From an uncultured Clostridia bacterium (GTDB lineage: Bacteria; Bacillota; Clostridia; Lachnospirales; CAG-274), in assembly GCA_947624015.1 (NCBI GenBank), contig CANQIA010000012.1:1-60406 (forward strand): a stretch of 60,406 nt of DNA, given 5' to 3'. The notes below the pieces were generated by a model. That model saw only the letters and a list, made by a program, of their open reading frames with translations, had not been told where the DNA came from and searched no databases. Positions 1 to 11,100 of this stretch are shown one piece after another. Positions within the stretch are counted from its first letter, which is position 1, and every line of letters starts with the position of its first letter. The position numbers and the translations under genes were made by a program.

Positions 1-22
1 CTGCCTTTTAATTTTTATAAAG

Positions 23-910
23 TTATAAAGACCTTTTGCCGTTATGCTCGGATATAAACAGACCTGTCACCGCAAGCAAAGTACCTGCCGCAGAAAGCAA
101 TGTAACAGGCTCCTTAAGTATTATAAAGGATATCACTATGGTTATGACCGGCTGTATATATATGTAAACGCTTGTTCTCACAGGTCCTATTATCTTTACG
201 GCAAGATTCCATGTAACAAAGCACAGAGCAGAGGCTCCCAGTCCAAGATATATGATATTGAGAAAGCATACGGGATGAACTATGTTTACCGGTACGGGAC
301 CAAAGCCCGATAAGGGCAGTACCGGGAGCATAAATATTATACCGTATATGAATATGCGCCTTGTGGTAAGTATTGTATTATATCCATAGGCGCTTATTTT
401 CTTTGAAAGCACCGAATAAAAGCCCCATGTCAATGCGGCAAGCAAAGCCAATATATCCCCTGCGGGATCCAGCTTCATTTCTGCTCCGTTAAAGCTTATA
501 AGCGATATTCCCACTATTGCCACAGCAAATCCCAGAAAGAAATTGACATTTGGCTTTTCGCTGCCCTTTGTAAATATATATGACAGTATTACCGTAAAAA
601 AGGGCGCAACGGAAACAAATACAGCCACATTTGACGCCATTGTATATGTAAGGGCAATATTTTCAAAGAGAAAATACAGACTTATGCCGCAAAGCCCTGC
701 GGCGGCAAATGTCATCTCCTGTTTTACGGACGTGCCTTTGAGCATTTTGGGATATACTATGTATAAAGCGGTCAATGCCAGTACGGATCTTGCAAACAGT
801 ATCTCCACAGGCTTAAGCTCCCCAAGGAGTACCTTAGTCGATATAAACGTAGTACCCCATACGATAATAGTAAACAGCGCCAGCAAATGTCCTCTTATAT
901 TACTTTTCAT
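23..910 (-). CDS. EamA/DMT-superfamily transporter
   Basis: A 295-residue integral membrane protein of the drug/metabolite transporter (DMT) superfamily. Two tandem EamA domains can be seen, each with about five hydrophobic helices: the first covers roughly residues 5-137, beginning with a conserved WGTTFISTKVLL segment, and the second roughly 150-288, beginning LLAALTWGFYSVLSKK. The length is typical of the family. Members export metabolites or amino acids, but the substrate cannot be told from sequence. The start codon lies 11 bp inside the end of the upstream aldo/keto reductase gene, with an AAAAGG-type ribosome site in that gene, so the two are probably translationally coupled and share the promoter at 2059-2088. 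The stop codon is TAA at 23-25, so the gene is complete. Family is secure, substrate unknown. Confidence 0.9.
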   Translation of the reverse strand: MKSNIRGHLLALFTIIVWGTTFISTKVLLGELKPVEILFARSVLALTALYIVYPKMLKGTSVKQEMTFAAAGLCGISLYFLFENIALTYTMASNVAVFVSVAPFFTVILSYIFTKGSEKPNVNFFLGFAVAIVGISLISFNGAEMKLDPAGDILALLAALTWGFYSVLSKKISAYGYNTILTTRRIFIYGIIFMLPVLPLSGFGPVPVNIVHPVCFLNIIYLGLGASALCFVTWNLAVKIIGPVRTSVYIYIQPVITIVISFIILKEPVTLLSAAGTLLAVTGLFISEHNGKRSL

Positions 911-2021
911 AATGCTCAGAAACCTTTTTCAGATCCTCTATTATAGGCAAATGCTGAGGACATACTGCTTCACACTGTCCGCAGGCGATACACCGGGATG
1001 CTTTCCCGAATTTGCCGCTCAATATATCATAGTTGGTAAAATTGACTGTCCAGCCCTTTTCGTCAAGCCTTTCTCTCATATCCTCGTTGTAAAGTGAGAA
1101 ATACTGAGGTATTGCAATGTGCTGAGGACAGCCCTCTGTACAATAGCTGCAACCCGTACAGGGAATTGCTATCTGAGAGTTTATTATTTCCGCCGCCTTA
1201 AAGCATATTTCCCTTTCGTCATCGCTCAAAGGCTTAAGCTCTTCCATATAACTGATATTATCCTTCATCTGCTCAATATTGGACATACCCGAAAGAACCA
1301 CCATTACTCCGGGCAGACTTGCCGCAAAGCGTATCGCCCAGCTTGAGATACTCATATCGGGAGCGCAGTTTTTAAAGAGCTTTTCGGCTTCCTGTGGCAC
1401 ATGAGCCAATGTGCCGCCCTTTACAGGCTCCATGACTATAACGGGCTTGTTGTGTTTGACTGCCGTTTCATAGCAGCCTCTTGAATGTATCCAACGGCTT
1501 TCCCAGTCCAGATAATTTATCTGAAGCTGAACAAATTCCATTTCGTGATGAGCGGTCAGTATCTCGTCCAGAAGTTCAGGCTTATCGTGGAACGAAAATC
1601 CTATATGCTTTACAAGTCCTTTTTCCTTCTTATCCATAAGCCATTTGAAGCAGTCAAATTTTTCGTATTTGGGATACATATCTGCCTCTATACCGTGAAG
1701 AAGATAGTAGTCAAAATATCCTGCGCCTGTTTTTTCAAGCTGCGCATTAAAAATATTATCCCTGTCTTCCATAGAATTTATAAATCCTGCATGGAGCTTT
1801 GTTGCCAATGTAAAGCTGTCTCTGGGATAACGCTCCACCAATGCGGTCTTTGCAACGCTTTCACTTGCAAAGCCGTTATACATCCACGCCGTATCAAAAT
1901 ATGTAAATCCTTTTTCAATAAACATATCCACCATTTTTTTAACTTGCTCTATGTCCACTGCCGCAGGATCCGTCTTGTCTGTCTGAGGTAATCTCATTAA
2001 TCCAAAGCCTAATTTTTTCAT
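900..2021 (-). CDS. Aldo/keto reductase with C-terminal 2x[4Fe-4S] ferredoxin domain
   Basis: A 373-residue predicted oxidoreductase of the ferredoxin-containing aldo/keto reductase group (COG1453 type). The N-terminal part, about residues 1-265, is a TIM-barrel AKR domain with the catalytic tetrad visible: D43 and Y48 in FDTAWMY, K75 in TLATKL and H109 in YYLLHG. The C-terminal 80 residues carry two cluster-binding motifs, CTGCSYCTEGCP and CIACGQCEAVCP, which would ligate two 4Fe-4S clusters. It is a cytosolic redox enzyme that could link carbonyl reduction to ferredoxin; the physiological substrate is unknown. The ATG is preceded by an AAGGAG site 9-10 bases upstream. It lies downstream of the giant surface-protein gene but has its own promoter and is separated from that gene by a terminator. 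Confidence 0.92.
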   Translation of the reverse strand: MKKLGFGLMRLPQTDKTDPAAVDIEQVKKMVDMFIEKGFTYFDTAWMYNGFASESVAKTALVERYPRDSFTLATKLHAGFINSMEDRDNIFNAQLEKTGAGYFDYYLLHGIEADMYPKYEKFDCFKWLMDKKEKGLVKHIGFSFHDKPELLDEILTAHHEMEFVQLQINYLDWESRWIHSRGCYETAVKHNKPVIVMEPVKGGTLAHVPQEAEKLFKNCAPDMSISSWAIRFAASLPGVMVVLSGMSNIEQMKDNISYMEELKPLSDDEREICFKAAEIINSQIAIPCTGCSYCTEGCPQHIAIPQYFSLYNEDMRERLDEKGWTVNFTNYDILSGKFGKASRCIACGQCEAVCPQHLPIIEDLKKVSEHYEK

Positions 2022-2058
2022 TGTACAAATCTCCTTTCGGTATATTTATTATACTAAT

Positions 2059-2088
2059 ATTTTACAGGAAGTATATATAATATGTCAA
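2059..2088 (-). promoter_or_regulatory. Putative sigma-A promoter of the AKR-EamA operon
   Basis: On the minus strand a perfect -35 hexamer TTGACA (2083-2088) is followed after 18 bases by TAAAAT (2059-2064), about 35 bp upstream of the reductase start codon. Inferred from consensus only; a second TATAAT-like run lies slightly further downstream. Confidence 0.6.
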
Positions 2089-2142
2089 TTATTACTTACG
2101 GCAAATTTTTTTTCGAATAGGGATGCCTTATTTCCATAAAGC

Positions 2143-2169
2143 AAAGGAGCTGTCAATGACAGCCCCTTT
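2143..2169 (-). terminator. Hairpin terminator after the giant SLH protein gene
   Basis: A 13-bp nearly perfect stem (arms AAAGG.GCTGTCA and TGACAGC.CCTTT) begins a few bases after the TAG stop of the giant gene. The tail on the minus strand, GCTTTATG, is only weakly T-rich, so efficiency is uncertain. Confidence 0.6.
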
Positions 2170-2177
2170 GATATGAA

Positions 2178-5100
2178 CTATTTTATATCAGTCCACTTTT
2201 CTCCCTCGTCTGAGGTATTGTAATCATGCCCGTTAGATGCTTCCATTATTTCATAATATGCCCAATGGCTGTTGTTGATATCCGCAAATATCCTTATATC
2301 ACTGCCATTGTTGTTTATGAAGTCCTTATCGGCGCTTCTGTTGAGCATACGGTTTACAATGGTTGCCGTTTCTCCACGGGTTATAGTATTGAGCGGTTTG
2401 AATGTTCCGTCATTATAGCCTGATATCCAGCCATACTTTATGGAACCTACTACGCTGCCGTAATACCATGCGCTTTCCGAAACGTCGCTGAATATATTTT
2501 CTCCGCCCTCTTCAAGCTTAGCAAATCTCATTGCTATTGCCGTAAATTCTGCACGGGTAATATTTCTTTCAGGCGCATATTTGTTATTTCCTACGCCTGC
2601 TACTATATCAAGGGCTGCCAGTGTATTGACCGCTCTTGCATACCATGCATTTTCATCAACGTCATCAAAGGACAGAGTTTTCTCAACATTCTTGTCAATA
2701 AGAAGGTTGTAGAACATCTGAGCGACCTCGGCACGGGTAATATTGCTGTTCGGAGCAAATTTACCGTCGGTATATCCGTTGAGATACGCCATGTGATCCT
2801 TTGTATTGAGTACACCTGCCACACCTGTTTCATTAGTATCCGCTACAGGCTTTCCGTTTGCGTTTTCGGAAGGTGTTGCAGGCTTTGAACCGGCATTGTC
2901 TGAATGGTCTGTATCATCTGTATCTATCTTTTCAAAGAATGCTGTGATTATATGGTCTTTACGCACATTTTCAAATGTGTAGTCAGACTTTTTATCAAGC
3001 TTTTCGCCGTCTACTGCAATATACTTGATTCTGTAGCCCTCCTGCGGAGTGATATTAAATGTCTTATTGCTGCCTGCAATGACTCTTACATCTCCTTCAG
3101 GCGTGATACTTCCGCCATCAAGGGCTGATGCGGAAATGGTGTAATATGTGGCGCCGCCGCCACCTCCGCCACCGCCGCCGCCTCCGCCCGGAGTGCTGCT
3201 TGGGTGGCTCCATTTGCCGTAAATTACCATATCAGATAATATTATCTCTTCATTAAATCTTACCGTACATTCTTTATTCTTAAACCATCCGTTAAATACA
3301 TAGCCTCCTATATTGCCCATTACATCGGGAGCAAAACTCATACCCTGCAGTATATGTACGGGCTGAGGAAGCACTGCATTCTCCGGCGCCGATGCGTCTG
3401 CCCACTCATATCTTATCGTAAACAGACTGTCATCATAGTCGGGTATGCCGTTGCCGTTCACATCCTCTGCCCATGCGGCATAGAGGGTAGTATTGTCGCC
3501 GGGCATCACATATGTATTGCCTATCAAAGACGATACTGCCTCGTCCTTTTGGTCAAGGGTAAATACAGAGCTACGTACATTGCTCCAGCCAATGAATACA
3601 GCCCCTGTTCTCCTGAGGGAATCGCCGCTTTGAACATTGACTATCTCGCCCTCAAGATATTCTCTGCTGTCGGTGGGAACATCGCCCTCTGTATTTTCGT
3701 TGCCGTCGTAGTACAGTCTGAAAGTCGGTTCCTCATAGTCCGGGGTACCGTTGTTATTCCTGTCTACCGCCCATACGGCATATACCGTGACGCCGTTTTC
3801 CTGCATGGTTACCTCTGTTACAAACAATGTAGCATCGGGAGCATATGTAAGGTCGGGGAGCTTTGCCTTTCCCCAACCGAGGAATATGGCATTTTCCTTA
3901 TTCATCTGCGAAGGATCGTTCCAGAGTACTGCGTTTTCTCCCACAAGATACTCTTCTCTCAGAGTTTCGTTGTCGGGACCTCCTTCGCCTCCGTTAAGGT
4001 CGTATTCAATACCGTATCTGTCCTCCATGTAGTCGGGTATATTGTTATGATTGATGTCAGATGCCCATACAGCATATACTACTGCATTTTGATCGCTTAT
4101 CATCACAGTTTTTGCAAACTCTACGCTGCTGTGATCTTCCCGTGTCCTTACAACGCCGTACTGTCCTTGGCTCCAGCCGATAAGTATGGCATTTTCCATG
4201 GTAAGATCCGTGGCATAGCTTATATCCATAAGCTCTGCCTCGGTATCAGGCGCATGATGATGTGTACAGATATAATAAATACCGTCGCCGTCTTCGTCAT
4301 ATCCGCCGTTTGAACGGTACTCAACGTGGTAAGCGTCATCCCTGTAATCGGGAATGCCGTTTCCGTTGGCATCTGTTGCCCATACAGCATAGAGTATAAC
4401 ATCTCTGCCGGGCATCTCATAGGTATCTTCCTGTATTATAATGCTTTCAGCATCCTCGCCCTGTTCCTCGGTAAATATCTGTACATACTGAGCTTCACTC
4501 CAGCCTGCAAATGCGCAGCCCTCCTTTATGAGCGTATCGCCGCTCTTGAGTATCGCTCTTTCGCCCTGTACATATTCTCTTTGGTCAACAGGCACATCGC
4601 CGCCTGTATTTTCATTGCCGTCATAGGTAAGAGTATAGTGCTTCTCTCTGTAGTCGGGTATGCCGTTATTGTTTACATCAACTGCCCATACCGCATATAC
4701 GGTAACGCCGCTGCTTACCATTTCCACTGTATCGGTAAGAGTTCTCTCGGCAGAGTCGTCTGAAACAATGCCCTCCGGCTCGGTTTCGCTCCAGCCTATG
4801 AATACTGCGCCGCTGTCCATTTTAGGAATGCCTGCCCAAAGATCCACTATCTCGCCTATAGGATATGTCTTATCCGTATAAGACTTGTCGGGACCTCCGA
4901 AGCCGCCTCTCAGATCGTAGACAACGCCGTACTTTTCTATATCATAGTAAAGCTTAAGTACAAGTACCGTAGGCTTTCCGTCTTCAATAACGGGAGCAAA
5001 TACAATGCCTGTGTTCTGAGAGATATTATCATTATATACATAGCCTTCATAGCTCTGTGGTACTGCCGTTACGCTTGCGCCTATATCATCGTAAAGCATT

Positions 5101-8100
5101 TCGGTCTTATCCTGCAAATATGAACCGTCAAGCTGCTGTAAATAATGTTCTACCATATATGCGGCGCCTGTAGGCTCAGCGGGAACAGAGTTTACATCCC
5201 ACTGTGCAGTGAAACTCATATTCTCTGTTACCTCAATATCCTCATTGGGCTGTACCATTGTCTGATCCTTGTCATTTGACCAGCCGATAAATCCATAATA
5301 GCTTTCAGCGGGAGCAGGCGCTGAAGGAGCAACGATCACGCTGCCGTGTGATACCGTTGTGCTGAAGTCCTCATCACTGCTCTTGTCGGTAGTATGGAAT
5401 ACTACTGTATATACATTTACATCATAGCTGTATGTAAATATTTCGGGGGCATTGCCATGTACTTCGCCACTTGTGCCGTCGTTGGCAATATCCCAACTGC
5501 CTTCCTTGTCCGTATAGCCCTCATATGGGATCATTCCCTGAGGAAGCTCCAATACGCCGACGCCGTTTGTATTCCACCTTCGGCTGTCATTTTCCGCCTT
5601 AAGCTCTACATATACGATCTTATCCTTTGTATCGCCTTCAGCCCATGTACCCTTATCTACTCTGAGAGTTACTCTCTTTTGATAAATATCGGGGATACCG
5701 TCGGCTGTATCGTTTCCGTTGACATCCGTACCGCCTACTCTGTCCTCAAGCCATCTGGCTGTAAATATAAAGTCAAAGCCGCTTCTTTCTTCGCCCTTTG
5801 TTACATCCCAGCCCATAAATATGTATCCGGCTCTTTCATCGGGAGCATTTACGGTGTCTATGGGAGTATCCATATCATAGACAACGGCTATGTCCTGAAC
5901 GTACTTGATACCGTTGAGAGGCGAAGTCCATACGCCGCCGTTAGGCTTTATAAGTATCTGTCCGCCATAATCCAGTTCAACATATTCATCAGGCTCTACG
6001 GAAGGAAGCATCTCCTCATCGTAAGACTGATAGAGTACACTGTTGCCGGGACGCTCTGTAAACGTGTATGTGTATTCCTCTGGCTCGTTTCCAATGGCAT
6101 ATGCCGGTACGGGAGGAGTCCACTTGCCTACAAAGCCGTACAGCACAGCAGGTCTGGGACTGTTTACGGCTCCGCCGTTTCCGTTTTCGCTCCACAGTCC
6201 CGTTGCCGTATCCTTAAGCTCATAGTACTGTACTATATCATCGGTAGATGTGTCTATCCATGTGCCGTTTACAACATGGAATACGATCTTCTTCTGATAC
6301 TCGTCCGGTATTCCGTCGGGCTTTCCGCCTATACCGTCTTCATCTGTCATCCACTGAGCCGTATAAGTTCTTGCAATGCCTTCTTCCATTGACTCTTCAC
6401 TTACCCAGCCCATAAATACATAGCCTTCCTTAACGGGATCTTCGATGGTATGATTGCCTGTCACTTCTTCAACAGAGATATTATCCTCGTCTGTAACGAT
6501 CTTTATACTGTTGCCGTATTCCAAAACATCCTTGGCAGGCACAGGCGGTCTCTTGCCTTGATCCGTATAAGTGTTATAGCCTACAACAGGTTTATCTATT
6601 TCATATGTATAAATGTATTCCAGAGGAGCCTTGCCCTTTACGTTTCTTATCGGTACGTCAGGTGTCCACTTGCCCTCTGTATGTCCTGTATCGGGCTGAG
6701 GTACGGGAATGTTGTTTATAACGCCTTCTGCATTATCCTCTGCGCTCCAATGCTCTGCCATATCCTTAAGCTCTGCATATCTTACTACGGTAAGCTTATC
6801 GGCGCTCTCTTCCTTCCATGTACCGTTTACAACAGTAAAGCTTACGGCTTTTTCATATTTATCGGGTACACCGTCTGAGCCGTTGTCGCCTAAAATATCC
6901 TCTTCCCACTTTGCCGTAAATGTATGGATATTATTTTCTGCATCGTATGCATGATCCCAGCCCATAAATACATACTTATCTCTTACAGCATCGTTTATAG
7001 ACTCCGTAGGCGTTATATCTACCTCTACATCATATGTTGTAATGTCTTCGGTTCCGTTGTACGTGCCGCCGTTGGGGTCAATAGCAACATGAGCGCCATA
7101 CGGTATCTCCACAAACTTCGTATCATTGAGAGTTGTGCTGTATACATCGGATTTGTAAACAGGATTGTACTTTGTAGGATCTACAAATATGTATGTATAT
7201 ACCTGACTCTGTGCGCCTTCTACCCGAGTAGGCAGAGAACCATCCGGGTACCATCTGCCGTTTACATAACCGTCTTTGCCTTGAGGATCGCTTATCTTAA
7301 GGAGAACGGCAGAAGGTATCTCAGATGAGCCCTCTTCGCTCCATATGCCGTCTTTCATAAGCTGAACATATGTAATTATGGCGTTGTCGTCTATGCCGTC
7401 CCATGTACCGTTTACGATCCTGAATTCAAGTCTCTTTTCATATATATCCGGTATATTGTCGGGTCTGTCATCGGGACCGATACGGTCTGCAAACCACTGA
7501 GCCGTGTATATATAATCAATTACATCGGGAGTATTCTCATTTTCCTCTCTGAGCCAGCCTAAGAATATGTAGTTGTCATCCCTTATGGGAATACTAAGCT
7601 CCATACTCTGTTCTACGGTAATGGGAACTATTTCCTTTGTACCGTTTTCGGCATAGCCGCTCTGAGTCCATGTGCCTCCGTTAGGATCTACAAGTATATT
7701 TGTACCGTAAGGTACGGCATCATTTGTAATGTACTCGGTAAGAGGCTTACCTTCCTCATACTTATTATAGCCTATCGTAAGATCGCTTTCGCCGACAAAG
7801 GTATATGTAAATTCGCTCGGCGTATCCTTATCGGCTATGGATGTAAGAGAAGGCTTCCAGCTTCCGTTTTCCGTATAGCCGTAGCCGTTTACGGGAACAG
7901 GCGCCGTAAGTATGCCCGTACCGTCTTCGCTCCAGTTATTATCTGCATCTCTCAGCTCTACGTATCTTATTACATCGCTGTTGCTGCCCGTTTCCTTCCA
8001 TGTACCGCCGATTATCTTGAATGTGATGATCTTCTGATACTTGTCCGGTATACCGTCGGGCATATTGTTCATGCCCTTTGTATCGTCCATCCACATTGCG

Positions 8101-11100
8101 GTATATGTGCCTGTAAGTCCTTCCGCATTTTCGGGAGAAGTAAACGGAACATACTTCCAGCCTACAAATACATGACCCTGCCATGTAGGTCTGTTAATTG
8201 CCATATCCTTTACAACAGTGACCGTATCCTTGTAGGTCATACTATCCTGTGTAATAGTGCCGCCGTTTGCGTCAAGCTTTATTATACTGCCGTAGCTGAA
8301 TCTGTCGGTACCCGGCACATATTCAAGATAGTCGTTGAATTTATCGTATGTAACAGTGTATACGTCTATATCATAGTTGTAGATATATGTCAGAGTGTTT
8401 CTTCCCTTAACATTGAGCGAAGGCTCGCTGCCTGTATTCCAACCGCCTGAGGTATATCCCGTATCCGGTACGGGTATAGGGATATTGGCTATTACGCCTT
8501 CTGCTTCATCGGTATTGCTCCAATGTCTTGTGGCAGCGTCCTTAAGCTCGGCATATCTTGTTATAAGGTCTGCCTTGCCTGTTTCCTTCCATTTACCATG
8601 GACTATTCTGAAGTTTACAGCCTTCTGATATATATCCGGGATACCGTCGGAGCCTGTGTCGCCTAAAATATCTCTTTCCCATTTAGCCGTAAAGGTATAT
8701 GTTCCGTCGGCATAGCTGCAATCCCAGCCCATAAATACATATTGCGTCTTTTCGGGATCGTTGAACGTATCCACCATAGGAATACCTACGTCTACATCAA
8801 ATGCCGTATCCTCATCCGTTCCTTCGGGAGCATATATATCATGCTTCCATGTACCGCCCTCAGGCTTTACAAGGATATGCTCGCCAAAGGCTATCTCTCT
8901 CGTATCTATATCGCTTAATGTCTGAGAGTAAACAACTGACTTATAAACAGGATTGTACTTTGTAAGGTCTACAAAAGCATAGGTGTATACTGCGTCTTCT
9001 GTACCTTCCACGATCTGAGGAGGTGCGCCGGGACGCCAGCCGCCGTCTACATATCCGTCTTTGCCCTGAGGAGTACTCAGCTTGTCGGCAATGATAGATG
9101 AGATATCGGCTGTACCCTCCGTACTCCATACTCCGTCTTTCATAAGCTCTGCGTATTCGATTATAGGCTCGCTGTTCGTACCGTCCCAAGTACCGTTTAC
9201 TATTCTGAACTCAAGTCGTTTCTGGTAAATATCAGGTATGCTATCGGGCTTATCCTCATATCCTGCGCTGTCAGCAAGCCACTGAGCGGTGTATACATAT
9301 CTGACAGCGGAAATACTGTCATTTTCTGTCCTTGCCCAACCTAAGAATACATACCCCTCTCTCTTTTCGGGATCTCTTAGAGTTATATTTGTTTCTACGG
9401 TAACGGGAACGATGTCCCTTACGGCATCGCTTTCCTCCGTCTGCTTCCACTGACCGCCGTTAGGATCTACGAGTATGTTCGTACCGTATTCCATTTCATC
9501 CTGTGTAAGGCTGTCGTTCAAAGCCTTGCCCTGTTCATATCTGTGATATCCCACACTTACATTGTCATTTTTGCTGTATGTATATGTAAACTCAGAGGAA
9601 GTGCTGTCGTCTGCATCCGTAGGCGGAGCGGAAACGATCGTATCCGTGGCATCTGTCCAGACGCCGCTCTTTTGATCATAGCCATAATCGGGCTTAGGTT
9701 CGGGAACATCCAGCTTACCTGTGCCGCCCTCTGAGGCTGACGCCCACTTATCATCCTTCTTAAGCTCTACATATCTTGTTATATCACTTCCGTTTTCTGT
9801 TTCTGCCCATACGCCGTTTACGATATGGAAGGTTATCTTCTTCTGGTAGTCATCAGGGATACCGTCGGGCTTATCGTCGGGACCCATTATATCCGTCATC
9901 CAACGAGCTGTGTATGTGCAGACAATGCCGTCCTCGCCTGCACTCTTATCCCAGCCCATGAATACACTGTCTTTCTTAACGGGAGTACCAAGGCGCATAT
10001 CCTCATGAAGGGTAAATTCATGACCTTCCTCAATTGTGTCTTCTCCCTGTGTCAGTGTACCGCCGTTTGTAGCTACCTTTATCATATCGCCGTATTTGTA
10101 TTCGTCGCTGCCGTCAACGGGAACTGTTCCCTCGCTGAACTTGTCATAGAATACATGGGGCATTATCATTAAATAGGTGTATGTAAATGTTTCCGTATCT
10201 TTACCTGTAAACATTCTGTCTACGGGAGGTTCATTATCCCATGAGCCGTTTTCGTATCCTTGGTCAGGCTCAGGCACAGGGATATTGTTGATATTGCCCT
10301 TTGCATCGGCGCTGCTGCTCCAGTAATTATCCTTATCCGTAAGCTCGGCATATCTTGTAACATCTGTACCTGTGTCGGGAGATGTCCATGTACCGTTTAC
10401 GACCTTGAACTCAACAGCCTTCTGATACATATCGGGGATACCGTCTGAGGTACCGCTATCGCCCAGTATATCCACAGCCCACTTTGCCTTATACTTATGG
10501 ACAGCTTCGTTATATCCATCGTAACGATCCGTAACATCGTCCCAGCCCATAAATACATATCCGCTTCTTACGGGATCTGAGATTATAACAGGCTCGTTGG
10601 TAGTCATATCTATTTTGTATATATCACTTATACCGTCATATGTACCGCCGTTGGGATCGATTATTATATAACCGTCGCCGTTACCTGCCGTATCTGTACC
10701 CAAGTCGCTTACGGTAGAGTTGTGTACCTCTAGCTTATATACGGTATTGGGATTGGTCCTATCCATATAGATATATGTGAACTTAATATCGTCTGCGCCC
10801 ATTACGGTCACAGGAGCTTCGGGATACCATTCGCCGTCGCTGTTTGCAAACGCTTCATCGGGCTTAGCCTTAGCAACATCCGGTATATCGTCCTCAGGAA
10901 TGGTTATATCGTCTGTAAGCGTCCATATTCCATTCTTCTTAAGCTCTACATTAACGACCTTGTCGGCTCTGTCCATTCCGTCCCAAGTACCGTTTATGAT
11001 ACTGAATATTACCTTCTTCTGATAAATATCCGGTATATTGTCGCCGTTTGCATCTGCAAGCCACTGAGCTGTATATACATAGTCTATAACGTCTGTGGCG

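Noticed and set aside
6450..6878. Many plus-strand frames of 60-330 residues opposite the giant gene
   Set aside because: They are shadow frames produced by the repeat composition of the giant gene, with Ile/Tyr/Cys-rich chance translations and no ribosome sites.
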